Shown here piece after piece: positions 27,093 through 36,471 of a stretch of 64,000 bases of DNA. The number at the start of each line of letters is the position of its first letter. Position 1 is the stretch's first letter. The stretch is from Halarchaeum nitratireducens. Lineage in GTDB: Archaea; Halobacteriota; Halobacteria; Halobacteriales; Halobacteriaceae. Both the position numbers and the translations under genes were made by a program. The notes under the pieces were generated by a model. It saw only the letters and a list, made by a program, of their open reading frames with translations, made no database searches and was not told the DNA's origin. The stretch is from positions 62,001 through 126,000 of the forward strand of contig NZ_BMOQ01000003.1 of the NCBI RefSeq assembly GCF_014647155.1. The letters run 5' to 3'.

Positions 27093-29450
27093 ATGCAGGT
27101 CGCCGAGGCGGTCCCGGAGTTCGCGGACGCCTTCCCCTTCGAGGAGTTCAATCGGATGCAACGCGAGGCCGTCCCCGCCCTCACGGAACGCGACGGCAAC
27201 GTCGTCGTCGCCGCTCCCACGGGCTCCGGCAAGACCGCGCTCGCCGAGCTGGCGATCTGTCGCGCGCTCGCCGCCGGCGGGACCGCGCTCTTCGTCGCGC
27301 CGCTGCGCGCGCTCACCAACGAGAAGGAAGAGGAGTGGGAGCGCTTCGAGGCCCTCGGCTACTCCGTCTACGTCGTCACGGGCGAACGCGACCTCGACCC
27401 GCGTCGCGCCGAGCGCGCCGACGTCCTCGTGATGACGCCGGAGAAGGCCGACTCCGCGACCCGCAAACACGACTCGCCGCGGTACTCGTTCGTCACGGAC
27501 GTCGATGTCGTCGTCATCGACGAGGTCCACCTCCTCGACAGCGACCACCGCGGGTCGGTGTTGGAGGTCGTCGTCTCGCGCTTCCGGCGACTCTGTGACC
27601 CCCGGATCGTCGCGCTCTCCGCCACGATGCCGAACGTCGAGGACGTCGCCGCGTGGCTCGATGCACCTCCCGAGTGCACCTTCGAGTTCGGCGACGACTA
27701 TCGACCGGTGGATCTCCACGCCGACGTCACGACGTACGTCCACGGCGACAACTCCTTCGCGGACAAGTACCGCCGGCTCTACAAGGCCTTAGACCGGGCC
27801 GAACCCCACCTCCGCGAGGACGGACAGGCCCTCGTCTTCGTCGCCTCCAGACAGGACACCGTTCGGGCCGCCGAGAAGGCCCGCGACGAGCTCGCGGAGC
27901 GCGACGTCCCGATGGGCGCGCGCGGCGATTACGACTTCCACACCGAGGCCGAGGAACTCGACAACGACACCCTCCGTAAGAGCGTGCTCGACGGCGTCGC
28001 GTTCCACCACGCCGGCCTCTCGAAGAACGACAAGGACCGCGTGGAGGCGTGGTTCCGTGAGGGGAAGATCGGCCTCCTCTTCTCGACGTCGACGCTCGCG
28101 TGGGGCGTCAACCTCCCCGCGCGCTGCGTCGTCATCCGCGACACGAAGTACCACGAACCCCTGGAAGGCGAAGTCGACATGAGCCCGCTCGACGTCCTCC
28201 AGATGCTCGGGCGCGCGGGCCGTCCGGGGTACGACGATGTCGGATACGGCTGGGTGGTCTGCGACAACGCGGAGGCGGACAAGTACCGGACGCTCCTCCG
28301 CGAGGGCAAGGAGATCGAGTCCGCGCTCGCCGACGACCTCCCGGAGCACCTGAACGCGGAGATCGCCATGGGGACGGTCGACGACCTCGACGACGTGATG
28401 GCGTGGCTGGAGACGACCTTCTACTACCGGCGCGCGCAGTCCGCCCCCGAGGCCTACGACTTCGCGAACGTCCGGGAGCGGGTGCGCGGCGTCCTCGACG
28501 ATCTGATCGAGGAGGGGTTCGTCCGCGCGCACGACGACCTCGGCCTGACCGCCACCCAGCTGGGCATGCTCACCTCGACGTACTACCTCGACATGGACAC
28601 CGCGGTCGGCTTTCGCGACCTCGCCGAGGGCGACGTCGACGAGGCGGCCGTCCTCCGCGCCGTCTCGCGCGCCTCTGAGTTCGAGAGCGTGAGCGCCCGC
28701 CGCGACGAGCGCGAGGCCGTCGCGTCCGTCCTCGGGGACCGCGGCGACGACCTCGAAGCGGGCCCGCGGAAGGTGCTCGGCGTCCTCTACGGTGCGATGC
28801 GGGGTTCGACGCCGCCCGAACTCCGCTCCGACGCGTGGGTCATCCGACAGAACGCCCTCCGCCTGCTCGCCGCCCTCGCGGAGTTCCTCGAACGCTTCGA
28901 CGAACCGGACGGCGCGAACCTCGCCCACCGCCTCGAAGCCCGGATCGACACCGGCGTCCCCGCGGAGGCGGTCGAACTCACCGCCCTCGACGGCGTCGGG
29001 GCCGGGCGCGCCCACCGACTCGTCGACGAGGGGATCACGAGCGTCGCCGACGTGCGCGCCGCGGGCCGGGACGGCCTCGTGGAGGCGGGGCTGTCGGGCG
29101 GCGTCGCGGACGCCGTGATCGAGCAGGCCGCGGCGCTCCCCGACCTCTCCATCGACTGGGGCGACTTTCCCGACGCGGTCGCGCGCGGCGAGAACGACAT
29201 GCGGGAGGTGACGGTGCGAAACGACGGCGGGCCCGCGCGCGTCGTCTGTCGCGTCACCGCGACCCGAGACGGGGCGGCCGGCGAGACCGTCGAGATGACG
29301 TCCACGACGACGTACCTCGACGGCGCGACGACGCTCCCCGTCGGCGTCTTCGGCGCGGACGACGACGCGCTCGTCTACGCCGTCGAGGTCGTCTTCCCCG
29401 AGAGCGTCCTCGACACCGTCCGCGAGGCGCGCCTCGTCGACATCGCCTGA
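27093..29450 (+). CDS. Ski2-like/Hel308-related ATP-dependent helicase
   Basis: 785 residues of the superfamily 2 Ski2 group. Motif I APTGSGKTALAELAICRAL, Ia APLRALTNEKEEEWERFE, II VVIDEVHLLDS, III ALSATMPNVEDVA, IV-V region VAFHHAGLSKNDKDRVEAWF and FSTSTLAWGVNLPARCVV, VI MLGRAGRPGYDD, then a winged helix, ratchet and helix-hairpin-helix (ELTALDGVGAGRAHRLVDEG). A beta-rich C-terminal extension of about 120 residues goes beyond canonical Hel308 and recalls the Brr2-type additions. Roles could be DNA repair or RNA unwinding. Followed 35 bases later by the zinc-ribbon gene. Confidence 0.92.
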   Translation: MQVAEAVPEFADAFPFEEFNRMQREAVPALTERDGNVVVAAPTGSGKTALAELAICRALAAGGTALFVAPLRALTNEKEEEWERFEALGYSVYVVTGERDLDPRRAERADVLVMTPEKADSATRKHDSPRYSFVTDVDVVVIDEVHLLDSDHRGSVLEVVVSRFRRLCDPRIVALSATMPNVEDVAAWLDAPPECTFEFGDDYRPVDLHADVTTYVHGDNSFADKYRRLYKALDRAEPHLREDGQALVFVASRQDTVRAAEKARDELAERDVPMGARGDYDFHTEAEELDNDTLRKSVLDGVAFHHAGLSKNDKDRVEAWFREGKIGLLFSTSTLAWGVNLPARCVVIRDTKYHEPLEGEVDMSPLDVLQMLGRAGRPGYDDVGYGWVVCDNAEADKYRTLLREGKEIESALADDLPEHLNAEIAMGTVDDLDDVMAWLETTFYYRRAQSAPEAYDFANVRERVRGVLDDLIEEGFVRAHDDLGLTATQLGMLTSTYYLDMDTAVGFRDLAEGDVDEAAVLRAVSRASEFESVSARRDEREAVASVLGDRGDDLEAGPRKVLGVLYGAMRGSTPPELRSDAWVIRQNALRLLAALAEFLERFDEPDGANLAHRLEARIDTGVPAEAVELTALDGVGAGRAHRLVDEGITSVADVRAAGRDGLVEAGLSGGVADAVIEQAAALPDLSIDWGDFPDAVARGENDMREVTVRNDGGPARVVCRVTATRDGAAGETVEMTSTTTYLDGATTLPVGVFGADDDALVYAVEVVFPESVLDTVREARLVDIA

Positions 29451-29485
29451 GGGTTCTTCTACGGTGACGGGGCCACGTCGCCCCG

Positions 29486-30214
29486 ATGCAGGACGCGACC
29501 CGCGTGCTGGCCGGCGACTGTACCGTCTCATACGAGGACGCAGAACGCACCGAGAAACGCGGCGAGGTGATCGTGCTCGTCAAACCCGACAACACCGTCC
29601 TCGTCCACGACTCCGACGGGTATCAGCCCGCGTCGTGGCTGACGCGCGCCGACGTGGTCCGTTATGCGAGCGACGCGGACGGCGCCCGCATCGTCGCCGG
29701 CTCCGGGACCGAACGCCTCGACGTGCGGAGCCACGAGACGACGCTCGACACCTTCGCGCCCGTGACGCCCGCCGGTCCCGAGGTGGGGACGTGCCCGGAC
29801 TGCGACGGTCCGCTCGTGCGTGCGCGCGGTGACGTCGTCTGTGTCGGCTGTCGAGCGCGCTACCCCGTGCCGCGGGACGCGACGGTGCTCGATGAGACGT
29901 GTGCGCGGTGCGGACTACCGCGGATCCGCGTCGAACGCGGCGCGGTCTTCGAGGTCTGTCTCGATCGCCACTGCGAGCCGATCGACGCGGCGGTGCGCAA
30001 GCGCTTCGACGGCGCGTGGAACTGCCCCGCCTGCGGTGGGGCCCTCCGCATCGAGCGGCGCAACGCCCTCCGCGCCCGCTGTGCGGCGTGCGAGAACGCG
30101 TACGCGGTCCCATCGGGCACCGTCGTCGGCGAGTGCGACTGTGGCGGGCCGCGCTTCGAGACGCCGAGCGGCGAGCGCTGTCTCGCCACGACGTGTCCGG
30201 CGCGCGCGCCGTAG
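29486..30214 (+). CDS. NucS N-domain-like protein with four zinc ribbons
   Basis: 242 residues. The N-terminal about 95 residues look like the DNA-binding domain of endonuclease NucS/DUF91 (RGEVIVLVKPDNTVLVHDSD followed by YQPASWLT). The RecB-like nuclease domain is absent; instead there are four Cys pairs of the topoisomerase I C-terminal zinc-ribbon kind: CPDCDGP...CVGC, CARCGLP...C, CPACGGA...CAAC and ECDCGG...C. It probably binds DNA ends or single strands. It lies directly downstream of the Ski2-like helicase on the same strand, suggesting a joint repair function, which is inference. Confidence 0.8.
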   Translation: MQDATRVLAGDCTVSYEDAERTEKRGEVIVLVKPDNTVLVHDSDGYQPASWLTRADVVRYASDADGARIVAGSGTERLDVRSHETTLDTFAPVTPAGPEVGTCPDCDGPLVRARGDVVCVGCRARYPVPRDATVLDETCARCGLPRIRVERGAVFEVCLDRHCEPIDAAVRKRFDGAWNCPACGGALRIERRNALRARCAACENAYAVPSGTVVGECDCGGPRFETPSGERCLATTCPARAP

Positions 30215-30316
30215 ACCCCGCGTTTCGGGGTGCGTGACCCGAACGCGAACGACGGCCGGCGAGACGCGGGCGCCGCACCGTAGGCCCTTTGGTCGCCCAC
30301 GTCGCACGGTGTCGGT

Positions 30317-31348
30317 ATGAACGGTCACCTCCGGGGGGATCGGGTCGTCGTCGGCGACGACGCCCGTCAGCGGTTCCACGACGCCAGCGGCTACGGGGTG
30401 CCGCGAAGCGGGAACGAGATCGCCCTCTCGCGCGTCGAGGCGGCGCACCTCCTCTTCCGCGGCGAGCTCGACGCCGTCGAGGGAATGGGGTTCCGCGAGT
30501 TCCTCGCGGCCGGCGACAGCGGCTTCAGCACCCGCTTTCTCGTCTACACGGACCTCCGGGACCGGGGATTCTACCTCTCGCCCGCCCGCGAGGACTGGAT
30601 CGACGAGCCGGGCGACGAGGACTTCGTCGTCTATCCGCGCGGGAAGGGGCCGCGCGACGACGAGATCGCGTACCGCGTCCGCGTCGTCGGCGAACGCACC
30701 GACGTCCCCGCGTCCGAACTCGGAGACACCGTGCTCGCCGTCGTCGACGAGGAGTCGGAGCTCACCTACCTCGAAACAGAACGCGTCACCCCCGAGGGCG
30801 CCACCGAGTACGACCTCGGCGAGCCGGCCGAGGGCGTCCTCCTTGACGACCGCGTCGTCGTCTGGGAGCCCCCGACGGCGCTCCACCGCTCGGCCTTCTA
30901 CGGGCAGGAGCTCTCCAGTCGCGCCTCGGACGTCGGTGCCGTCCAGCTCTCGCTCGTCGAGGCCGCGTACCTCGCCGCCGAGGGCGATCTCGTCCTCCCC
31001 GAACGGGACGGCGACGTGAACGCGCTCGTCGAACGCGGTCGCGCGGTCGAACGCGGGCGCTTCGACAGACGGCTTCGGACGTATCGAGAGCTCCGGGATC
31101 GCGGCCTCGTCCCCAAGACCGGGTTCAAGTTCGGCGCGGACTTCCGCACGTACGCCGACGTCTCCGACGTCGAGGACCTCGGACACTCCGAGTGGCTCGT
31201 GCGCTGTCTCGAACCCGCCCACGTCTTCGACCCGCGCGACCTCGCGCTCGACGTCAGACTCGCCCACGGGGTGCGGAAGCGAATGGTTTTTGCGCTGGCA
31301 CACAGAGACGACATCACCTGGCTCGCCGCGAGCCGACTCACGCCCTAA
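30317..31348 (+). CDS. endA: tRNA-splicing endonuclease EndA, two-repeat haloarchaeal form
   Basis: Cuts introns at bulge-helix-bulge motifs in pre-tRNA and pre-rRNA. The 343-residue length is that of the alpha2 form, a fusion of two endonuclease units: residues 1-165 (degenerate) and 170-343. Each unit has the LSRVEAAHLLFRGELDAV / LSLVEAAYLAAEGDL helix and a RELRDRG-type segment. The C-terminal unit keeps the catalytic set: Tyr in ADFRTYADV, His in GHSEWLVRCLE and Lys in HGVRKRMVFAL. It is three bases upstream of trpS. Confidence 0.95.
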   Translation: MNGHLRGDRVVVGDDARQRFHDASGYGVPRSGNEIALSRVEAAHLLFRGELDAVEGMGFREFLAAGDSGFSTRFLVYTDLRDRGFYLSPAREDWIDEPGDEDFVVYPRGKGPRDDEIAYRVRVVGERTDVPASELGDTVLAVVDEESELTYLETERVTPEGATEYDLGEPAEGVLLDDRVVVWEPPTALHRSAFYGQELSSRASDVGAVQLSLVEAAYLAAEGDLVLPERDGDVNALVERGRAVERGRFDRRLRTYRELRDRGLVPKTGFKFGADFRTYADVSDVEDLGHSEWLVRCLEPAHVFDPRDLALDVRLAHGVRKRMVFALAHRDDITWLAASRLTP

Positions 31349-31351
31349 TTT

Positions 31352-32935
31352 ATGACTGCAGACCACACGGACACGGCCGCGACGGACGGCGGGACGGAGA
31401 CCACGGACGGCGCCGACGAGCTCGCGCTCGATCCGTGGGGATCCTCGACCGTCTCCGACTACCGCAAACTCTTCGAGGAGTTCGGCATCGAGTCCTTCGA
31501 GGACGTCCTCGGCGACGTTCCGACCCCCCACTACCTGATGCGGCGGGCGATCATCTTCGGCCACCGCGACTACCGGCGCGTCCTTGACGCGATGCGCGCC
31601 GACGAACCGTTCGCCGCGCTCTCCGGGTTCATGCCGACGGGCGACCCCCACATCGGCCACAAGATGGTCTTCGACGAGATCATCTGGCACCAAGAGCAGG
31701 GCGGCGACGCGACCGCGCTCATCGCCGACCTCGAAGCGCACGCGGCGCGCGACCTCTCGTGGGCGGAGATCGACGAGCACACGCGGGATTACCTCCTCTC
31801 GCTTCTCGCGCTCGGCTTCGACCCCGACGAGGGGACGCTCTATCGGCAGTCGACGAACCGAGACGTCCAAGACCTCGCCTTCGAACTCGGGATCGAGGCC
31901 AACTTCTCCGAGTTCCAGTCCATTTACGGCTTCGACGGCGAGACCGACGTCTCGCACATGCAGTCCGTCGTCACGCAGATGGCGGACATCCTCTCGCCGC
32001 AATTAGACGAGCCGAAGCCGACCGTCGTGCCCGTCGGGCCGGATCAGGACCCGCACGTCCGATTCGCGCGCGACCTCGCCGCCCGAACGCGGTACTTCGG
32101 CGTCACGGAGGCGTACGCCTCCTTCGAGGTCGACGGCGACGCCGAACGCGCCCTGCTCGCGCGAGCCTACGACGCGCTCGCCGACCCCGACGCGCTCGCC
32201 GACCCCGACGCCGACGAGCCGGTGCGCTGCGTCGCCGCGGCCGACTGGCTCGCCGACGCCGATCTCGGCGACGACCGGGCCGCGGCCCGCGACGGCGCCG
32301 TCGAGAAACTCCGCGCTGCTGGCAAGGAGCCGCTCCGTCCGCGCGTGCGGTTCCTCGACCGGAACGCGACGGACGAGGCCTTCGAGGCCCTCATCGAGGC
32401 CGTCGAGGGCGAAAAGCGCGTCTTCGAGGGTCACGTCGACAGCTTCGAGATGGACCGCGGGGCCGCGGCGGATCTCGCCCGCGAAATCGAGGTCGATCAC
32501 GGTGGCTACGGCTTCGTCCCGCCCTCCTCCATCTACCACCGCTTCATGACGGGGTTGACCGGCGGGAAGATGAGCTCCTCGATCCCGGCGAGCCACATCA
32601 GCCTCCTCGACGATCCCGCAGAGGGGTACGACAAGGTGAAGGCGGCGACTACCGGCGGCCGAACGAGCGCCGAGGAGCAGCGCGAACTCGGCGGCGAACC
32701 CGACGACTGCCCGGTGTACGAACTCTACGCCTACCTCCTCGCGTCCGACGACGACGAGTTCGCCGAACGCGTCTACGAGGAGTGCCGAGAGGGCGAGCGC
32801 CTCTGTGGCGACTGCAAGGAACAGGCGGCGACGCTCATGGAGGAGTTCCTCGCGGAGCACCAGGAGAAGCGCGCGGAAGTCGAGGAGCGACTCGACGCGG
32901 CGGACATCGAACTCGAATCGCCGCGACGGCGTTGA
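31352..32935 (+). CDS. trpS: Tryptophanyl-tRNA synthetase
   Basis: 527 residues. The class I motifs are TGDPHIGHKMVFDEI (HIGH) and TGGKMSSSIPASHISL (KMSKS), as in archaeal/eukaryotic TrpRS. The N-terminal extension (LALDPWGSSTVSDYRKLFEE) is the usual archaeal one. There is an Asp/Ala-rich insertion in the middle (around residues 270-345), a halophilic elaboration that makes it longer than most archaeal TrpRS. It lies 3 bases after endA, so the two are probably co-transcribed. Confidence 0.96.
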   Translation: MTADHTDTAATDGGTETTDGADELALDPWGSSTVSDYRKLFEEFGIESFEDVLGDVPTPHYLMRRAIIFGHRDYRRVLDAMRADEPFAALSGFMPTGDPHIGHKMVFDEIIWHQEQGGDATALIADLEAHAARDLSWAEIDEHTRDYLLSLLALGFDPDEGTLYRQSTNRDVQDLAFELGIEANFSEFQSIYGFDGETDVSHMQSVVTQMADILSPQLDEPKPTVVPVGPDQDPHVRFARDLAARTRYFGVTEAYASFEVDGDAERALLARAYDALADPDALADPDADEPVRCVAAADWLADADLGDDRAAARDGAVEKLRAAGKEPLRPRVRFLDRNATDEAFEALIEAVEGEKRVFEGHVDSFEMDRGAAADLAREIEVDHGGYGFVPPSSIYHRFMTGLTGGKMSSSIPASHISLLDDPAEGYDKVKAATTGGRTSAEEQRELGGEPDDCPVYELYAYLLASDDDEFAERVYEECREGERLCGDCKEQAATLMEEFLAEHQEKRAEVEERLDAADIELESPRRR

Positions 32936-32936
32936 T

Positions 32937-33626
32937 CTAGATCTCGGTGTCGTCGGGCGCGTCCTCGCTGTACCGCCCGGAGAAGCGGTCCGTCTGACTC
33001 AGCAGGTAGACGTTCCCGAGGCCGAACAGCGCGGCGCCGCCGAGGGCGAGCCCGGGCAGGGGACCGCCGCCGGTATCCGGGATGTACGGGTATTCGAGTG
33101 CGAGGTCCTCGACGATCGTCTCCGAGTCCGGGAGGACGCCGCTCCCGACCGCGTCCGGCGGTTCCTCGCCCGCCGCCGGACCGCCCGGTTCGCCGCAGAC
33201 GATTCGCGCGACCATCCCGAGCGTCTTGTGCGGGATGCAGTAGTAGTCGTACGTCCCGGTCGCCTGGAACTGGTAAGTGAACGTCGCGTCCTGCTCTTGG
33301 AGCGTGCCGCTGTTCCACGGCTCGGCGTCCTCGGGGATGAGGTCGTTGCTCGCCTGCGGGTTCGACGAGGAGTACGACGTCGTCGAGTGGCTCCCGCTCG
33401 CGTTGACCCACTGGACGTAGTCGCCCGGCTCGACGTAGAGCCCGACCGGATCGAAGAGGTAATCCGATCCCTCCGTGTGCATCTCGACGACGTACGGATC
33501 GCTCTCCGTCCCCGATCCCGTCCGGGGATCGTCGCCCTCACTCTCCTGTGCGGCGGCGGAGCCGACGATACCGCTCGCGGCGAGCCCCGCGCCACCTGCC
33601 TTGGTGATGAACTGCCTCCGTTTCAT
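32937..33626 (-). CDS. Halocyanin-like blue copper protein, Tat-exported and membrane-anchored
   Basis: 229 residues. A twin-arginine signal (KRRQFITKAGGAGLAASGIV, cleaved near SAAAQE), a cupredoxin domain with copper ligands His in SGSHSTTSYSS and the loop YCIPHKTLGM (Cys, His, Met), then a proline/acidic linker and a C-terminal membrane helix (LPGLALGGAALFGLGNVYLL). It should carry electrons on the outer face of the membrane. It is divergent from the cytochrome bc cluster, so it is the likely electron acceptor of that complex. Confidence 0.93.
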   Translation of the reverse strand: MKRRQFITKAGGAGLAASGIVGSAAAQESEGDDPRTGSGTESDPYVVEMHTEGSDYLFDPVGLYVEPGDYVQWVNASGSHSTTSYSSSNPQASNDLIPEDAEPWNSGTLQEQDATFTYQFQATGTYDYYCIPHKTLGMVARIVCGEPGGPAAGEEPPDAVGSGVLPDSETIVEDLALEYPYIPDTGGGPLPGLALGGAALFGLGNVYLLSQTDRFSGRYSEDAPDDTEI

Positions 33627-33797
33627 AACAACGCCGTCCGTGGAGGAGTGTACTCAGCCCCGGATTGAGTGTGTTTCGATCGTCTACTCGCGCTCTCGCC
33701 AGCGCGTAACCGAAACAAGGATGTACGTAACCGGGTAACAGCCAAGTAGCGACGAGTACCGAGCGCCGCTGGCGCGTCGGGACTTCGAAACCAAACA

Positions 33798-34379
33798 ATG
33801 AGACGCGAAACGGCCATCATACTGGTGCTCATCGGCATCGTGCTCATGCCGATGTGGGGCATCGCGATCGCGAGCGGAGGGAATAGCTTCGAGCAGATCC
33901 CCCTACAGTCAGGGGCGGACGTCTCACTCGCGCCGACGGGACAGTTCGTGACGATGCCCACGGAGATCTCGGTCTACGTGGCCGGCATCGTCTCGTGGAT
34001 CGCACTCTTCGCGCTCGTCGGCGTTCTCTACGCGCAGGTGCGATACGCACACAACGTGGGGAGACGGACGGAGCCACTGTATCCCGACGAGGGCGACTCG
34101 CTTCCGTACATGCCGGACTTCCTCCACAACGCGCACAGGCGGATCATCGCGTATTATCCCGCGGACGCCAGTCTCAGAGCCGTCTGGCTCATGGGTCTGT
34201 TCACGTTCCTGAGCGCCGTCTTCGCCGTGCTGTTCGCCGGCGAGGTCATGGGGCTCTCTCGGAACCAGTTCCTCGGGTTCTACGGTGCGATCCTCGCGCT
34301 CTCCCTCTCTGAGACCGTCCTGATGTACTACACGCACTTCATGCCGACCATCGAGGTCGCGGAGGAACGCGATCACTGA
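33798..34379 (+). CDS. Membrane subunit associated with the haloarchaeal bc complex
   Basis: 193 residues with about four helices: ETAIILVLIGIVLMPMWGIA, VYVAGIVSWIALFALVGVLY, AVWLMGLFTFLSAVFAVLFA and LGFYGAILALSLSETVLMYY. The cytosolic loop includes DEGDSLPYMPDFLHNAHRRI. No cofactor motif is seen. Its position two bases before the Rieske gene indicates a subunit or assembly factor of the quinol-oxidising complex. DUF7319-like in my recollection, unverified. Confidence 0.75.
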   Translation: MRRETAIILVLIGIVLMPMWGIAIASGGNSFEQIPLQSGADVSLAPTGQFVTMPTEISVYVAGIVSWIALFALVGVLYAQVRYAHNVGRRTEPLYPDEGDSLPYMPDFLHNAHRRIIAYYPADASLRAVWLMGLFTFLSAVFAVLFAGEVMGLSRNQFLGFYGAILALSLSETVLMYYTHFMPTIEVAEERDH

Positions 34380-34381
34380 CC

Positions 34382-35053
34382 ATGTCCACGAACGACGACA
34401 CTGACGCCGACACCGACGCCCAGGCACAGTCCGAGGTCGACTACGAGGAGGACCGCCTCCAGTCGACCCGGCGGAACGCCGCCAAGTTCTTCGCGGCGCT
34501 CGGCGGCGCGGCCGCGATCGGGAGCTTCGCCGTCACCGGCCTCTACGGCCTTGACGAGTCCGCGCTCTCGGGCGGCCCCGACTACAACTACCAGACGCTC
34601 TACACGCAGGGCACGCGCATCGTCGACGGGGAGGGCAATCCCCTCTCCGTGGACGCGATCGAGGAGGGGAGCGGCGAGAGCATGACCGTCTTCCCCGAAA
34701 AGGAGGGCGGCGGCGCGCTCCAGGTCCCCGTCGCCACGACGCTCCTCGTCCGGTTCTCCGAGGACGACTACAGCGAGCCGACGATGCTCGACGGGACCGC
34801 ACAGGGGTACTCGGCGTACTCCGCGGTCTGCACGCACGCCGGCTGTACGGTCTCCCAGCGGACCGGCCCGAACAACCGGGACTTCCTCTGTCCGTGCCAC
34901 CAGAGCCAGTTCAATCCTCAACAGGGGGCCGAAGTCGTCAGCGGGCCCGCGCCCCGGCCGCTGCCCCAGCTCCCCGTCGGGATCGCCGAGGACGGAGACC
35001 AGCTGATAATCGCCACCGGCCCGTTCGAGGCCCACATTGGGGCCGGGGAGTAA
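34382..35053 (+). CDS. Rieske 2Fe-2S protein of the bc complex
   Basis: 223 residues. A hydrophilic N-terminus precedes a twin-arginine signal anchor (STRRNAAKFFAALGGAAAIG). The Rieske fold has the cluster ligands in VCTHAGCTVSQ and CPCHQSQFN (Cys-x-His pairs) plus the two disulphide Cys. It passes electrons from quinol to the downstream acceptor, probably halocyanin. It sits 3 bases before the cytochrome b gene. Confidence 0.95.
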   Translation: MSTNDDTDADTDAQAQSEVDYEEDRLQSTRRNAAKFFAALGGAAAIGSFAVTGLYGLDESALSGGPDYNYQTLYTQGTRIVDGEGNPLSVDAIEEGSGESMTVFPEKEGGGALQVPVATTLLVRFSEDDYSEPTMLDGTAQGYSAYSAVCTHAGCTVSQRTGPNNRDFLCPCHQSQFNPQQGAEVVSGPAPRPLPQLPVGIAEDGDQLIIATGPFEAHIGAGE

Positions 35054-35056
35054 CCG

Positions 35057-36454
35057 ATGAGCACGATCACCGACTCCGACGAGAGCGAGGAGGCCCAGCA
35101 GTACGACGGGAGCCGCGTCTACCGCTGGCTCGACGACCGCCTCGAACTCGGCGACGAGTTCCTCGGCAAGGCGTTCCCGGAGGACCGCTACGCGTCGTTC
35201 CTCCTCGGTGAGGTCACGCTGTTCAGCTTCGTCTTCCTCGTCCTCACCGGGACGTTCCTCGGCCTGCTCTACCGCCCGGGCGCCGCGGACACCACCTACC
35301 AGGGCATCGTGGCGAACTACGCCGGGACGGAGGTTCCGATGGCGTTCGCGTCCGTCCTGCGGATCACCTACGACGTCCCGATGGGGATGTTCATCCGGAT
35401 GGTCCACCACTGGGGGGCGTACCTGTTCGTCGCCGCGATGGGGCTCCACATGCTCCGCGTCTTCTTCAGCGGTGCGTACCGGAACCCGCGCGAACTCAAC
35501 TGGGTCGTCGGGTCGACGCTGTTGTTCCTCGGCCTCGTCGAGGGGTTCATGGGGTACGCGCTCCCCTTCGACGAGTACGGGTCGACGGCGACCGGGATCG
35601 GGTTCAACCTCGCGAGCTCCATTCCCGTCATCGGCGAGACGCTGACGAAGATCGTCTTCGGGGGGCTGTGGCCCGACAACGCCGGCACCATCCTCCCGCG
35701 GATGTTCTTCTACCACACGTTCCTCATCCCGCTGATCATCGGCGGCCTCATCGCCGTCCACATGTTCCTGCTCATCCGGCAGAAACACACCGACCAGCAG
35801 TCCGGGCGCGACGCCGAGGCCGATGTCGAGGTCTCCGATGAGTCCCTCGTCACCGGTGTTCCGCTCCTCCCGAACCAGGTCGCGGTGGTGCTCATCGTCT
35901 TCCTCTCGACGTTCGCCGTCCTCTCGCTGCTCGCGGGACTCTTCCCCGTCCAGCGCCTCCCCGTCTGGGGGCCCAACGACCCGTTCAGTACGCCGGGCGG
36001 GGTCGCACCGGACTGGTACTTCATGTGGGTGTTCGGCCTCCTGAAGATCATCCCCGACTTCGTGCCGCTCGCGGAGTTCGTCGGCGGCGTGCTCCTCCCG
36101 GGGGTCATCGCCGGCGTCCTCGTGCTCTGGCCGTTCGTCGACTACACGTCGGACGCGGTCCACTTCACGGCCGATCCGATCGAGCGGCCGGCTCAGACCG
36201 CCGTCGGCGTCGGAGCGATCGTCTTCGTCATCATGCTCTCCATCGCCGCGATGAACGGGACGGTCGCCGAGGTCACGGGCATACCGACCGGTGAGGTGAC
36301 GGGCTACCTGCTCTACCTCAACATCATCGTTCCGCTCGTCTGGGGGGCCATCACCTACCTCGTGCTCAAGCGTGGCGTCGAACGCCGTGCCTCCGACGCC
36401 GTCCCGAGCGACGACGACTCGGACGTGGCGAACACCGCGGTCTCCGACGACTAA
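35057..36454 (+). CDS. Cytochrome b of the bc complex, fused cyt b6/subunit IV form
   Basis: 465 residues. The N-terminal four-helix part has the haem-ligating histidines in MVHHWGAYLFVAAMGLHMLR and FFYHTFLIPLIIGGLIAVHM; the C-terminal part has the quinol-site motif as PDWY (GVAPDWYFMWVFGLLK) instead of the more usual PEWY, then about four further helices and an acidic tail. The soluble N-terminus (about 50 residues) is charged. It oxidises menaquinol with the Rieske protein. No cytochrome c1 gene is nearby, as expected for haloarchaea. Confidence 0.95.
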   Translation: MSTITDSDESEEAQQYDGSRVYRWLDDRLELGDEFLGKAFPEDRYASFLLGEVTLFSFVFLVLTGTFLGLLYRPGAADTTYQGIVANYAGTEVPMAFASVLRITYDVPMGMFIRMVHHWGAYLFVAAMGLHMLRVFFSGAYRNPRELNWVVGSTLLFLGLVEGFMGYALPFDEYGSTATGIGFNLASSIPVIGETLTKIVFGGLWPDNAGTILPRMFFYHTFLIPLIIGGLIAVHMFLLIRQKHTDQQSGRDAEADVEVSDESLVTGVPLLPNQVAVVLIVFLSTFAVLSLLAGLFPVQRLPVWGPNDPFSTPGGVAPDWYFMWVFGLLKIIPDFVPLAEFVGGVLLPGVIAGVLVLWPFVDYTSDAVHFTADPIERPAQTAVGVGAIVFVIMLSIAAMNGTVAEVTGIPTGEVTGYLLYLNIIVPLVWGAITYLVLKRGVERRASDAVPSDDDSDVANTAVSDD

Positions 36455-36471
36455 CACTCACACACTCTTCG

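Noticed and set aside
29915-32002. Long antisense frame over endA and trpS
   Set aside because: Both sense genes are certain and the antisense product has no recognisable domain.
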